From positions 45,154-109,153 of the forward strand of contig MU621109.1 of NCBI GenBank assembly GCA_025399215.1: a stretch of DNA of 64,000 nucleotides. Reading direction: 5' to 3'. The DNA comes from Globomyces pollinis-pini. Lineage: Eukaryota > Chytridiomycota > Chytridiomycetes > Rhizophydiales > Globomycetaceae. The notes below the pieces were generated by a model that was given only the letters and a program-made list of their open reading frames with translations, was not told the DNA's origin and did not search any database. Of this stretch, positions 10,065 to 22,595 are shown piece by piece. Position 1 is the first letter of the stretch. Each line of letters begins with the position of its first letter. Both the position numbers and the translations under genes were made by a program.

Positions 10065-13000
10065 ATGGTGCAAATCACCAGAACATCGTCAAAAATCATT
10101 AATCCGACACAGTTAATTCAGGATGTCTTTAGATTATCACCAAAGGATATTTTATTGGTTTGTAAATCAAACTCAATTCAAACTATTAATGATCAAGTCT
10201 CTAAAGATCACCATGCTGTCTCATTACTTCAGAAACTACTAATACTTATTCAAGAAAAGAGCAGTTTAGTTTACTCTGAGCTGAAAGATCATGTTTGTTA
10301 TTCTAAGTTGTAATTTTTAGATTCGTTCAAAGGATTCAGTTCACAAAAAAAATGGAATTCTGCTATTAACTTGGTTGATCAATTACGGATTGTATAATCA
10401 ATATGTCATAAATGATTTAACGGATGGTTCAAGAAATGATAAGTTAGCCATTGTTTTGGTTTTACGATACATCCTTGGCAATAACGCACAACTACCATTC
10501 ACAAATAATATTCAATCGTCGCTATATCTACATGATACCTTGGAGAATTGTATTCCGCTATTGCTAAGAATTATCAAATTTGATGGGTAATTGCTTTGTA
10601 TTTCATATGATAGTCTAACTAATAATAATGGATTACAAATTCATACCAAATTGACGTTTACTAGCTATGAATGTGTTTTACGTCTACTGGGAATGTTCTA
10701 TCAATCTACATTGGATTGGAAAAAGTTGAAAGATCATTGTCAATTGTTCTTGAAATACTCGCTGCTGGTAACTTTATTACATATAACCAGAGTAGTATGA
10801 TATTCCAAATTCTATTCGATCGGATTGTATTAATCATTGTATTCAACTTTTGGACACGGATAAAGGGAAAGAGACGTTGAGAATCATTTGCTCCACCATG
10901 GATCTGAAAAAGTCACAATGCTCTCATAGAAGATTTAATTTGCTGATTAAGGAGCAAATCAATTCAGTATAAAAGCTATTTAAAATTAATAATTTCTAGT
11001 CTGATTCAGAAGCGTGGAAGTTGTTAAGCATTGGTTGTCTAATGTCGATGAGACCTGATAATGATTTAAAGGTTTTGTTCACGAATCAAGACTTGTTGGA
11101 ACTTTTACTGCGTTTTCTCATAAGCTATGTATGTTGGATTGTAATTTTGACTGTTATAGGATGCCACTGAATCGGAGTCTCTCTCATATTCGGTTGTTGT
11201 TTCTATCCTAAAGCAAATTGACCAGAATATGTTTGAATCATTGAAACCAATATGGTTATCCACAGACAGCCTTTGCGTTTTATTTGCTTCCACCACAGTG
11301 TTTCCTCATATTGTCTTTCCTGCTTTATTTTCAACTCTTAATTTGAAGTCCGAGGCTACCAATGAAAGCAACGTTTTAATCGATTTGATAAATTACAGCT
11401 TCGAACAAACCTTCATTGTTCTCCCAAAACTTTTTTAGTAATTGAAGGACAATCTAATTGTTAGTGACGTTCTGGGAGATCAATTTCTTTTACATTTACA
11501 GCAATTTCATATATCAAGTTCAATATTAGACGTATCCTTTCATATCTTGAAACGATTAGGTAGGTAGTTGTTAATTTTTACTCTATAGAACCCAGTTATA
11601 TTATCACCAAGTTATCAAAGAAAGCCGATTTGGTCCAGCACTGTAGTATGCTAATTAAATTGATTTCATCACCCCCAATGTTTTTCACTTTTCTTGATTT
11701 ATTATGGTATATTTAACAACTTCAATTGATTTACAGTACTGAAATGAATGAAGAAAAATTGTCAGGCAAAAGTTCTGGTAATTGAACTTTATTAACTTGA
11801 AATAGATACACTATTCAGCTTGTATTGCTCGTGGGTAGATCAATCCTCTAGTGAAACTTTAAATACTATTACCATGCCGTTTTTAGAAAGAATGTACGAG
11901 CAAACCGAAAGCGTTCATTTGATTAAAATCTTTGGAGTGATGGTCAACAAGCTCACTGATCCTAAACTGATAAGTGTGATGGTAGATTTTGAACTCCAGC
12001 AGATGCTGACCCAGCCAAAGTATTAGATCGTTTATCTAATATGGTTAGGTTGACAGAGGAATTGCTAAATTCCGATTCTGGATCAAAAGTAAAGGATATT
12101 CTATTTCAAAGGTTACACCCATTGCTAATTTTAAAAATGTTACCAATCTCAGCCTATATATCATTTTGTAGTAACATGGAAAACCAAAATTTCGTCAAAT
12201 CATTATCAGAAGAACTATGCAATAGAATGGAGAACGAAATGGAGTACAAAGAAGTCAGTCAAGTGTCTTGTCAAGTCCTAGCAAGATTGCCTATTAGCCA
12301 AGTCTTACCAATATTTGAATCCAAGTTAAATCCAGACAATGATGAAAGGATTGTAGTCTCGTATGTTTACTCCACTTGCTATTTTATTACTTCCTATCCT
12401 GACTTGATTTTTGATTCGAAATTTTGTTTGGTAATCATACCATTGATCAAGGTGTTGTTAGTGCAAGATGATACAATATGGTCAAAAGTTCACCGAGGTT
12501 GTATTGAATTTCTTGGGTTGTTCTTACGTATATGGACTATGCAAACAACTAATAACCTACAGCTAAAAAATACCAATCGAATTGTATTGGAAGATATACT
12601 TTACTGGCTACAACCTATTGCCAATAAATCAGAGTTACTGGGAGAATCTCAAGTATTAATGAGGGCTACTCATCTGACTAATTCCATCACAATTACTTGC
12701 AAACATTTCTTATCACAAAAAGGATCCAAGGATATGTTAAATTCCTTGTCTGGTTTAGTATTACCACCCTTAATTGCTGGAATTCAATCACTTGAATTCA
12801 ATGCAGAATCTTCAGTGCTAATGGCTGCTCAGTTACAGGTACAATTAGGTGGTTAACCATTAGGCTATATTACATTTATCTACTACTGAATCATTTATCA
12901 ATAACCTACAAGATATAATTTCATTACTATGTACATCAATTGTTTTAGACGTAGGAATTGTAATTTCTTCAATGTTTTAACAATTTGTAGGTTGTCTCCA

Positions 13001-13164
13001 CCACTTTGAAGCTGTTGTTGGTTATTTTCCGTTTAGAATCATTCACAGGATTTGATCGTATTGACATGGAGGTGATCAGGGATCGGGTCAAGACTTTGGC
13101 AATTGAAGGTGACGATGAATGTAGAGCATTAGCTTTGACGTTGATTGAACTTGGGGATTTCTGA
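10065..13164 (+). CDS. HEAT/ARM-like helical-repeat protein, unknown function
   Basis: About twelve exons can be joined with introns of 25-40 nt (for example 10293-10320, 10587-10613, 10768-10795, 10967-10999, 11129-11159) to give a protein of roughly 870 residues. It starts MVQITRTSSKIINPTQLIQD and ends LALTLIELGDF. The product is almost entirely helical, with recurring Leu-rich helix pairs (LLTWLINYGLYNQYVI, VLRLLGMFYQSTLDW, QVLARLPISQVLPIF), and has no signal peptide or membrane segment. That is the look of a HEAT or ARM scaffold. I cannot place it in a named family. One junction (near 11967-11992) needs a non-standard GTGTGA donor. Exon joins after 11.4 kb are my reconstruction. Confidence 0.6.
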
Positions 13165-14092
13165 TTGTAATATATTTTAAATATTTCGTTTGCTCAATAC
13201 AAGAAACATGGAATTTTTAAAAATATAAGTTATATTAAACAAGGAATTAAGCGTCAGTTTTCAAAGTGTCTAATCATATAGATCATGTGAAACACGGATT
13301 GAATGAAATCATCATTCGCTACTGGACCAATAAACAATAGATTCAACAATACAGTGACATCAACTACTACCGAATCTATACAAAATTAGTTGAATTACTT
13401 TTAAAAATTTTAGAAAAGAAAATGAAGAGGATCAGATGGTGATGCATGTTTTAGATTGTGTTTCGTCGTAGGTGCTAAGACCTCCTTGTTCAATCGTTGT
13501 CGTCATGTCCAACAAATAATACAAAGTATTAGTTCTTACCTTTTGTTTAAAAGTGTGTAAGAAAAAAAAAAACATTTCAGAGACACTTTAAAGGCTGTGG
13601 CGTTATGTATGTGAAAGTTGAGGATGACAAGGGAAATCAGATAATCCATAACGTTGAACTGGATTTACTAAATGGTAGGGGATTCGATATTCAGGTGTGG
13701 AGTTTGAGTAATGTAAGAAGATGAGCGAGTCACAAACGAGTAATGACAATGAGTACTGTTGGGAGTTATTTGATTCTTAAACCGTCGTTCGCCATAAATG
13801 TCCACGCCCAGAGTTCCCTTGACCGTTCTTGGAAGACATTGATCCATAATCATCTTCTCAACCATAGAGAACACAGTGAAAGGAATACTTAGTGAACTCA
13901 AACCATTAACACCTCACAATCATAGCGGTTGGATGATATAAAACATCCACGGCCACGCGTCTGAGCTTACTTAGTGATGAAGTTAGCAACTCTTTTCAAC
14001 TTAGGCCGAATTTTTTTGGGGGAGCGGATAATAACCGCAACTAACTAAATCTATATCCTATAAATAGTGCTGCAATTATTACATTCTTACAA
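13165..14092. other. intergenic region with one small orphan open frame and a TATA box
   Basis: Nothing is firmly recognised over 928 bp. On the plus strand, an open stretch from about 13595 to 13724 (GCGVMYVKVEDDKGNQ...) looks coding-like, and an A-run plus CAG acceptor precedes it, but no upstream exon could be joined. A TATAAATA box at about 14060 lies 34 bp before the ATG of the next gene. Confidence 0.35.
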
Positions 14093-14809
14093 ATGCTTGT
14101 TAAAGGACTTCTCCTAAATTTATTCTACTTCGTTTATAGTACACCATCATTGAATGATACAAATGTCATTGTCAAACGGGTTGATGATAAATGTTTCCGT
14201 TATCATGACCAAGATTGTCGTGATTTCAAGTTAACTGAAGTACCCACTGATGGGATTGAAAATCATTTGACTGTGGCGAACGAATTCAATATGGACAAGG
14301 AATTTTCTCAAGACTTTGGAGGGATTTGGTACATGAATGGCAATGGAATCGCTGATGAATGTATTTCGTTCGTAGGAACGAACAAGCAAGGAAGTGCATA
14401 TGTGGGAAGAGTGTACGAAGGGGGATTCACGTTCAACTCCAACGATGATGGCAGATCCCTTTATAATAGTATTCGAACTTATGGATTGACTTACTATACT
14501 TATAAGAAAAACAGTCAAGTATATCACGTTAATCCTCATATTTATATTCCAGAGTATTTACTTGGAGAAGAAATCATCATTCCTGACATGATTGCCAATT
14601 TTGATGTCGTTCGAACACCAGATCCCAACTTGTGGATTCGAAACTCTACAATTCTTGGTAAACAATTTAGCGATTATCAATTCGTTCGCATCGTGTATCC
14701 AAACGGAACACATACCAGCCGATATCAAACTGACTACCTCGCGAATATAAATTCGAACAAAAAAGGTGTTACTTTGAGAAAAACTCAATTGATCGTGTCC
14801 TTAAAATAG
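14093..14809 (+). CDS. secreted protein of unknown function
   Basis: The single-exon gene encodes 238 residues. It begins with a hydrophobic signal peptide (MLVKGLLLNLFYFVYS, cleavage probably after STP-). The mature part has few Cys (DDKCFRYHDQDC near residue 45 and DECIS near 90), Gly/Asn/Tyr-rich strands (GGIWYMNGNG, AYVGRVYEGGFTF) and one NGTHTS glycosylation site near the C-terminus. There is no membrane segment. A TATA box lies close upstream. I do not recognise the family; the strand-rich pattern suggests a beta-sandwich or beta-barrel secreted protein. Confidence 0.7.
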   Translation: MLVKGLLLNLFYFVYSTPSLNDTNVIVKRVDDKCFRYHDQDCRDFKLTEVPTDGIENHLTVANEFNMDKEFSQDFGGIWYMNGNGIADECISFVGTNKQGSAYVGRVYEGGFTFNSNDDGRSLYNSIRTYGLTYYTYKKNSQVYHVNPHIYIPEYLLGEEIIIPDMIANFDVVRTPDPNLWIRNSTILGKQFSDYQFVRIVYPNGTHTSRYQTDYLANINSNKKGVTLRKTQLIVSLK

Positions 14810-14858
14810 TACAACTTTTATAAATTTTTGAAATATATTGGCTATTTCAACCTTCACT

Positions 14859-15675
14859 TTATTTCTTCACAGATTTTTGAGTCGCGTGTTTGGTTGTCAA
14901 TGCATCCGAATCTCTATTATTAGTTCTGAAAACCACAATGAGGGAATTAATTAGATTAACTTCCACTTTCAATTTGATGGAATATACTGCAACTTTCACA
15001 ATTATTTCAGTTCGATAGAATCCAAGAACATGAATCAATAGAGTAGATATATCTAGTATAATAACTACAATTGACATGATTGTAGTATGTTGAACAATAT
15101 GGTTCTTTTCGATAGCAGGTATCGTGTCTACACTCTTCCTGATATACACTATATAAGACACCCCAAGACAGCATTCCAATATCAGGATCAGACTTAAATT
15201 GATTGTTTCTGCAACATTAATAATACTATCTGCATTGGGATTGAATCCCAGTAATGACAAAAGCAATGCCAGAGAACCTATTTGATAAATCCGATGCGAA
15301 ATTACCTAGATGAACTACTACAAAATTGAACATCATGAAATATTTTAATCCAGTTAATATTTGTTTGTTTTGACAGACTAATGATAGCCTTGAATATACG
15401 CAAATCACAAATCCCATCACGTACATAATCCAACTGATAATGGCCAATGCTAATGGATATCGAAAGCTAATATCAAGGTAGTTACTTTCTAAAATGTTGT
15501 TGCAAAGTATGTTTAACATCAGGCCGATACAACATACAATAATTGACCCACCATACCAATTAAATACAGTTTTGAATGTCAACATCACATAGGAAAGAAC
15601 TTCAACAGCGTTATAAACTGCTATTGCGCCCGCTGCTATTTTAGTATACAGAGTACTTTGGTCTTCTGAGAGCAT
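14859..15675 (-). CDS. 7TM family protein, copy A
   Basis: Exon 1 (15675-15306) and exon 2 (15277-14859) join over a 28-nt intron and encode 262 residues with about seven hydrophobic segments (for example AIAVYNAVEVLSYVMLTF, IIVCCIGLMLNILCNNIL, INLSLILILECCLGVSYIVY, IVVIILDISTLLIHVLGF). The C-terminal tail is short and basic. It belongs with the other 7TM proteins of this window by length, topology and the intron after mid-protein, but is the most divergent. A receptor-like or other membrane role is inference. It is head-to-head with LRRC23, only 44 bp apart, so the two share a promoter. Confidence 0.65.
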
Positions 15676-15719
15676 TGAGTGATGTGTTTGTAGGAAACGC
15701 GAAAAAGCTTGACTTCAAA
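15676..15719. promoter_or_regulatory. 44-bp bidirectional promoter with AAACGCGA motif
   Basis: The whole space between the 7TM start codon (minus) and the LRRC23 start codon (plus) is 44 bp. It contains GGAAACGCGAAAAAG, an MCB-like ACGCGA element about 22 bp before the LRRC23 ATG. The same motif is found just upstream of DNAAF1 (about 28610). Confidence 0.4.
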
Positions 15720-16936
15720 ATGGATGATGACAATGAAAATGAAGTAGAGAAAGGGTTAATAGACACATTAGAACCTGTGGCTGTTGCTGAAGAAGAAGAA
15801 GCAATTCCCGTATCCGCGGATATGTTACCACTGACACCAGAATTGATTGCATCAAGTTTATCGTTAGTTGCTCGAACAGCGCAAGGACTCTCCCATGCAT
15901 TCACAAGATTAGAAATACACGAGAAGGAGATTACAAATCTAAATGCTCTGGAAACGTATCCTCATCTTCGTTATGTGGTACATTCAATCTAACTTTAATT
16001 CCACGTAGGATTGTTCGGATAACAATTTAGTCAACATCGAAGGATTAAACAATCTAAAGTATTTGCTCGCTTTAAATCTCCAAAACAATTATATTTCCAG
16101 TATTCCTTCTGGTTTAGATCGTCGCGAATTTTTGCAACATGTCAATTTAGCTAAAAATAACTTTAAAGATTGGACTGTCAACTATTGGCCAATGTGTTCA
16201 TTCTTAAACTTAAATGGTAAATTAAATGAACAATTGATTTTTTTTAGAGAATAAGCTAACCGAGTCCGTTACATTTGATGGTTATCCAGAATTGCTTCAT
16301 TTAGAATTACGTGCAAATAAATTTAAAGCTACACCGGAAAAATTAGTTGCACCGAAACTTCAGAGACTTTATCTGGTATTCTGGTGCTTACAATGTAACA
16401 AGTAGGGTGCGAATGAAATTTCATCCATCAAGTTTTCAGAGCTACCTACATTACAGGTACATCTAGTTGTATTAATATTTGCTCCTTTAGGTACTCAACT
16501 TGCGTGCAAACAAAATTGATAAATTGGAAGGATTTGATAAGTTACCTAATTTAGTGTACTTGAATCTAAGGTAGAGAATAATGATTTAACATACTCAAGA
16601 ACAAATAAGGTTGATTCAATGGCTCAGATTGATAATTTGATTAATTTACGTTCACTACGAATTCTAATCTTGATTGGTAAGATTCGGCGATTAACTTTAG
16701 AAAATCCTATTGAACATACAGACAGCTACAGATTGGAAGTAGTTTCTAGATTGTACAAACTTGAAAGGCTTGATAAAGATCAAGTCAGCAACGAAGAAAG
16801 AGAGGAAGCTTTCGCCCTTCGCGTAACATATCACATTACTTCTCACAAATAGGAAACTAGAAGAGCCGAAAAAGAAAAGGTTTAAACCTTTTCCATTGGT
16901 TGGTTTATCTGATAATAAATTCGGTTACTTTAAATG
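15720..16936 (+). CDS. LRRC23: LRRC23-like radial spoke leucine-rich repeat protein
   Basis: Seven introns of 24-34 nt (the first at 15978-16008) join an N-terminal acidic segment to a run of LRRs. The segment LTPELIASSLSLVARTAQGL, followed by the HAF-LE-EKEITNL-LE-YPHLRYVDCSDN pattern, matches LRRC23, where LRRs begin after the same 'L...GLSL...GL-HA' helix. The C-terminal LRR cap (LENPIEHTDSYRLEVVSRLY, then LERLDKDQVSNEEREEA) is also typical. LRRC23 is part of the head of radial spoke 3 in motile cilia, so the organism makes a flagellum. The start is the ATG at 15720; an upstream in-frame TTG is not needed. The C-terminus is a short basic tail ending at the TGA 16934-16936. Confidence 0.85.
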
Positions 16937-17013
16937 AGATATTAATAGTAAAGAAGAAAAATGTACATACATATCATGGCCACTAACCAAAATTGAAATC
17001 TGTAAAATTTCAA

Positions 17014-18231
17014 TTATATTAATTTGATGCCACTTCTAGTGTTCCTATTTCTGAAGTTATTTAAAGGATTTGGATTGTTCTGTAAAATTCTATATGCTTC
17101 TTGGATATGGCGAGGAAGTAAAGGGGTTGCATCCCCTGCACATATTATCACAATCTCAATATACCTGGGGGCTTTTGGAAAAGACCATAAAACAGTTCTC
17201 CAGATGTTGCATTGCTCTCAGGACTTATAGCCTTTCGAATATCTTCCTGTCGCTTAATTTCTAAAGCGGTCTCGGTAATTGCAGAAACGGCTTCATGACA
17301 TAAGAATCCCAAAGAATCTATGATATCTGAACTAGCTTTCGATTCGTAATACCTATTGGTTAGATATTTGCTGGTATATAACAAACTTTGACATATCACA
17401 CCAGTCACGAAATCTTTTCAATTTCTACATTTAAGTTTTGTAATTGATACCTTATATATGAAGCTCGCCTGACGACATTCTGCATAGTAAATATATTCTT
17501 CTTTCGTCATGGACCTTGTAATCTTATCTGCTATTCTTAATCGATTAATTTGATCTTCATAAGCCTGGATTTAGTTTATTGATCATACTTGTCGCTCATC
17601 TTCATCTGCATCGTCATCATCATCATCTTCCAAAATTCCATTATACATTGTGAATGGATCCCAACTAAAGTTGATGTTCATTTTTTTAATTTTAACATTT
17701 GTTTTGTCTATGGTTGAGTTGAAACATAGGTATCGTACTAACATCATCATCCATCAAATCCTCATCTAGTGCTGTATCACCTCCTTTTTCCCTGGCATTT
17801 TTACGAACGTCTTTCCAACTCAGAAATGTTTTCAGACGATTCACCTTTGATCGATCATGCCGAATTAAAAATATCAAGTCTTCCGCTTGTAAGGTTTTTG
17901 AACCTCTAACATATAACAATAAATCTATGAATTTCAAACCTATTTAGTTCATCAAAAGAGCATTTCAAACCGTTTATGAGCTTGTGATACTGCTTCAATA
18001 ATCTATTTATGTTAGTAAAGTTCAATATACCAAAGTTATCAATTGATTCTTCACAATTTCTTCTACTAATTGAGAAGTTTCGTCCAATGGGTCTTGAACT
18101 TCTCCAAATACAAACATCATCTATACTAATAAAATCAACTGTTCTGACTATACTTGTTGAATTTCTTGCTGATACATATATTTCTTTACAGGAGGTTGTT
18201 GAGCAGGAGTAGTGATAGCGACATTCGACAT
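17014..18231 (-). CDS. SPT3: SPT3, SAGA complex TBP-binding subunit
   Basis: After splicing about eight introns, the protein reads as Spt3. The first histone fold has EIQQMMFVFGEVQDPLDET followed by VEEIVKNQLI, then a second block RGSKTLQAEDLIFLIRHD and VNRLKTFLSWKDVRKNA, an acidic linker (LEDDDDDDADEDE), then RSMTKEEYIYYAECRQASF, RFRDWCDMSK, SLGFLCHEAV and a C-terminal PRHIQEAYRILQ. Spt3 carries a tandem histone-fold pair related to TAF13/TAF11 and delivers TBP to SAGA-dependent promoters in the nucleus. It is head-to-head with RBBP5/SWD1, 37 bp apart, pairing two chromatin regulators. The intron at 17906-17970 is a double unit (see separate entry). The protein looks complete. Confidence 0.9.
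17906..17970 (-). other. composite intron in SPT3: two back-to-back mini-introns
   Basis: The 65-nt gap between AAACG and AGGTTC splits into 31 nt (17940-17970) and 34 nt (17906-17939). Each part begins with the same nine bases, GTTTGAAAT, and ends in TAG, with no exon between. Removal of both restores the conserved frame HK-RGSKT. Confidence 0.7.
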
Positions 18232-18268
18232 TTTTGTCAATCAATTAGGCAAACTTTTTTTGAATTTA

Positions 18269-20258
18269 ATGAATGTCTGTTTACTGGATCCTTTTGAACC
18301 CAACATTCCAGATGGATTCACTCATACAGTAAAGGCGGATGCGAATACAGAAATTATCAAATTGAACAGGAGAGGAACGTTATTAGCTACAGCTACAAGA
18401 GATGGTCTAATTCAGAGTAACTTTATATGAATTCATGATAAGTATTTGATTTAATAACAATGAATTTGGTTCAACAATTCAAAGGTCACGTTGCATACAT
18501 TAGTCATCTCAGTTGGTCTCGTTGTGGAAGGTAGTTCAGTTTATCTAATCAAAGATTCATTATGAGCGCTTCAAAAGATTGGAATGTCATTATTTGGGAC
18601 TTGAAATCTGGTAGAAGAAAAGATACGATCAAATTTCATACAAATGTATTGATGGTATAGATAATCGTGAAACACTAAAGAAAGGCTACATTCAATCCTC
18701 AAAATAAAGATTGCATCTTGGTTTTGCTGCAAGGAGAATTCCCGATTATTTTATCTAGAACAACTAGTTTGGTAGAAAAAGGTCAAAATGTGCTTCGACC
18801 ACGAAAAACAAGTACAGGAGATATCTATGTCCCTTTACAAAAGAAGATAAAATTGCAAACTGAAGATGAACTCAATGAGATTATAGAGGAAGGAGATAAT
18901 GCCAAAACAGTTTGTTCTCCGGATACGCTTACTAAGACATTGAAATTAAATGAGGAAACTCACACAGAAGATAAAGGGGATGCTATGATAGAAGACAACA
19001 CCGCGCAAATCGTTGAACCAAAATTATCACTGTCTGATGAACCAAAATTATCACTGTCTGATGTAGACAAGGAGATCAAGGCCGAAGCAGACGTCGAAAC
19101 CGTGAAAATTGATAATATCAATGTTGTAGATAAAATGTTTCAAAAACATCCGAAAGGTTTGATATATAATCTAATGCTTCATAGAAGATGATAACGTCCA
19201 AAGCAATATCAAGACGAATCACTTTAAAAGCGTGTTAAGAGAGAAATGGTCATCATTAACACTTCAGTTACCTTCAACACGGTATTCCAATTTACCTTAT
19301 GAAACACTAGATCTGGTCTTGTATCAACCGTTGGTACATTCACACCAGATGGGAAATATTTTGTGATTGGAACGAATAAAGGAACTTTATTCATCTTCAA
19401 TACTGAAACAAAATTGGTAATTATATATTATTAATGATAGTTTGATCAAGAGTTTAAAGTTACAGGAGCGTCTAGTATACGCCAAATTCAATTTAATCGA
19501 TCGGGAAGGTGAAAATTTACAATTTAATGGTCATAGAGAAATGATTGTTAATTCTAATGATCGAATCATAAGATTATACCTATTAGAAGAGGTCAATGGA
19601 AAATTAAATATTGAAATTGGTAATTTGTTTTTTATACTAGAATTATACTATAGAACAAAAATTTCAAGATGCCATTGAAAAAACTCAATGGATACAATGT
19701 CAATTCAGTGCTGATGGAGAATACATTATCGGTGGATGTGAATCCACACATCAACATAACATATACCTATGGGATCGAGTTGGAGGAAATTTGGTAAAAA
19801 TGTTGGAAGGACCACAAAATGAAGGATTAACTGATATTGCAGTAATAATGATCATTTCATCTTATCTTAGTGGCATCCCATTAGACCTATTTTGATTTCT
19901 GCTTCCATGTTTTATGGTCATATATATTATTGGCAACATATTCCTACCCAAAAATTTTCTGGTTTTGAACCTGGTAACATGAATGATTTTTTATTAACTT
20001 TATAGATTTTAAAGAATTAACAGATAATATTGAATATAATGAAAGAGAAGATGAATTTGATTTGGTAAAATGAAATATTTTATAGGTAGAATGTTGAAAT
20101 TGTAAGTAAAACGCGAGAGGAAGATCAAATAGTAGACATTGATAATAATCATGGTATGAATGGGATGTTAAGGTATGTACATCTAGATTTGATCAGTTAG
20201 TGATACATCTGATGATGAAAATCATCAATCATTTCATATCCCAATTAAAATTGAATAA
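18269..20258 (+). CDS. SWD1: RBBP5/SWD1, WD40 subunit of the Set1/COMPASS H3K4 methyltransferase
   Basis: About eleven introns of 21-35 nt are removed. The N-terminus (LLDPFEPNIPDG, then NRRGTLLATATRDG) and the WD blocks (HVAYISHLSWSRCG, FIMSASKDWNVIIWDLKSG) match RBBP5. The long acidic insert between blades (about 18820-19160; contains the tandem repeat EPKLSLSD) is lineage-specific. The signature WHPIRPILISAS, then FKELTDNIEYNEREDEFDL, which is the RBBP5 hinge that contacts ASH2L and SET1, is present. It organises COMPASS in the nucleus. The start at 18269 is the first ATG after the SPT3 start on the other strand. The C-terminus is much shorter than in the human protein but similar to fungal Swd1. 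Confidence 0.9.
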
Positions 20259-20336
20259 ACTAAAAACTTCTTTCATCAATTTCAAATAATATTTGATGTA
20301 AAAAAGGAACAAGAGTTATTTATTATTGTTCAGAAA

Positions 20337-22364
20337 TCAACATGCTTCCACAGCTTTGAGTGAAGTTTGAGCAAAATATCGAACATCCATATCAGTATCA
20401 TCCTTCAACTTGTTTAGAAGTGGTTTGACTTTATCATTTAATACACCTTCCAAGCTATTCTTTTTTAAAAATGGTCCCATTGTTCCAAGAACTTTGGCAG
20501 CATTAAATCGAATGTTGGGAATAGGGTCGTTGGCAAGTGCAATAGTGACAGGTAAGATATGTTCTTTGAGTAAATCTGCCGATGCTACAGTACACATTGA
20601 CTATACGTTAGTTTTTGGGTTAATTACTCCAAGGGCGAATACAGTAGTCATTCGTAATAAATGATTAGAGTTTTTGCTCATTTCGGTGATTTTAGGAACA
20701 ATCATTTTTTTAGCCCATTCAACTCCAAATACTTCGATTAGTTTTTTGATATTATTGGTGGCAGCTTCACGAATGGAAAAGACAATATCTCCCAACCATG
20801 CCATACATAAATTGGCCAGTTTCTCGTCAAAGAATGCAACTCCCTGGTATTATCAGCGTAAAATTTAATGTACCAATTGGCTAGCCAATAATGGAATATT
20901 TTCAATAATGGCCATACGTACACGCCACTGTTTATCTTCAGCCAATTCTACAATGGCTGGTAACAATGACTGAGAAAGCAGTTGGATTCCAATAACTAAG
21001 TAAATGTTAGTACATGTTCATAATCAGAGAATAAAGAAACCAAATTAAATAAAGTTACCTTGGTTGACACCATCTAATTTAGAGATAACATTAAGACGCA
21101 CTTCGGCAGCTTCGTCCTTTAATAATTGTAAAAATAATGGAAGTAATTGATCAATAGTACTAATTGGTAAACAAAATAAACGCATACTTTTGTTTGCCCA
21201 ACATTGGTGCTAAACCACTGATATGAGTGGCTAATGCTGAACGAACATGTTGAGAAGTATCAACAGTGAGATCACGAACACAAGGTAAGATATCTGATAG
21301 GACAACATCAGGTTGAATGATTGCACAGAATCCTGGAAGTTGGTTGCAAGCAGCTGTACGCACTTCTGCTTCGGTATCTTTCAAAAGACGAATAAAGACT
21401 GGAATTAAATCTTCATTAACAATATCCAAATCAACAGAGGTAGCGATCTACAAGTGTCAATAGTATAAAATTACTTGAGCAAATTTTTCTGCAATCATGT
21501 ATCGAACTCTCCAAGATTTGTCTGAACATAAACTTCGTAAGCTAAGTAATAAATGTTCTTTAACACCATCGGATTTTATGATTCCAGCGATAACAATAAA
21601 TTCTTCAACAGTCAATAATCGAACCGAATCCTAACAAGCATTAATCTAAAGCGATCCAGTTACCTGTTCATCCAAAGCCAATGATTTAAATACTGGGCAC
21701 ATATCAGAAATAACAACAGCAGGTGGTAATTGCTTGACAAATTTAGAAAGATGGGTAGCAGCAGCTCTTCTAACCATTGGAGTATCATCATTGCAAAGTA
21801 AAGTAAACAATCTACGTAGTTCATCTTGTACTTTTGGAGAACAATGTGGATAACAAGCAGCATACAATCCACATGCACTTGTTCTACTGGTAAACCAATC
21901 TCCAGCGGATAATCGTTTCAACATTGGAATGTAATAGGTTTCTACAGATTGTTGTGGTAAATGAACAACAATTTTAGCAGCAGATTCAATTGCCTTAAAT
22001 CATATTAAAAGTGAGGTTATTACTTTATCTCGAACGACAGTTTCTTCAACACCTGCCAATGTTTCCAATGGAGTCAACAGAATATGCCCAAAGTTTTTAC
22101 CCCCTACATATTCCACAAACTCTGCCAACTCTTCAGCCAAAGCCAACAAAATCTCATCTTCATCATCAATAGATTCTAAAGTAAGTCAAGGATGTATATA
22201 CCATCCAAGAATGGAATCAATTCTGTTCTAGTTCGTTCTGGACCGAGAGCAATCGCAATAGTGGATATCCGCTTGATTGCATTTAATCGAAGAACTATAT
22301 CTTCATGTTTCAACTCGTCAATTAAAACTGCAATGGGATATAAAGCATCATTTGTATCGTTCAT
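20337..22364 (-). CDS. protein phosphatase 2A 65-kDa scaffold subunit A
   Basis: Nine or so introns (26-63 nt) separate exons that encode about 590 residues of HEAT repeats. The start, [17 protein letters not shown], and repeat blocks such as [51 protein letters not shown] and the C-terminal [18 protein letters not shown] are all typical of PR65/PPP2R1A (Tpd3 in yeast). The subunit forms the horseshoe that holds the catalytic C and regulatory B subunits in cytosol and nucleus. The gene looks intact. The product of the last intron, right before [11 protein letters not shown], uses a GTAATT donor. It is divergent from the transporter gene at 22596 with 231 bp between. Confidence 0.92.
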
Positions 22365-22595
22365 TAGAAAAAATGAAAAAGTAGTTGAAAAAAACACGCT
22401 AAACAAACACCCTGGATGATGAGATAAGGATGGTTGATAGTTTGATAATCATTGGAAGTCACGGCTCAGTGAGGACTCTGTATTGGATCTATTGGCATAT
22501 CTCTATCGTTTTCTTATGTTTAGCCCTGTTTTGATCATAGAATCAGTTTAAAAATGTACAATATACCTATCACTGTTAAATAGGGTACAAATTAC

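Noticed and set aside
13668..13901. 77-codon open frame on the minus strand
   Set aside because: No start context, no repeat or family resemblance; the plus-strand reading of part of this stretch looks as coding-like.
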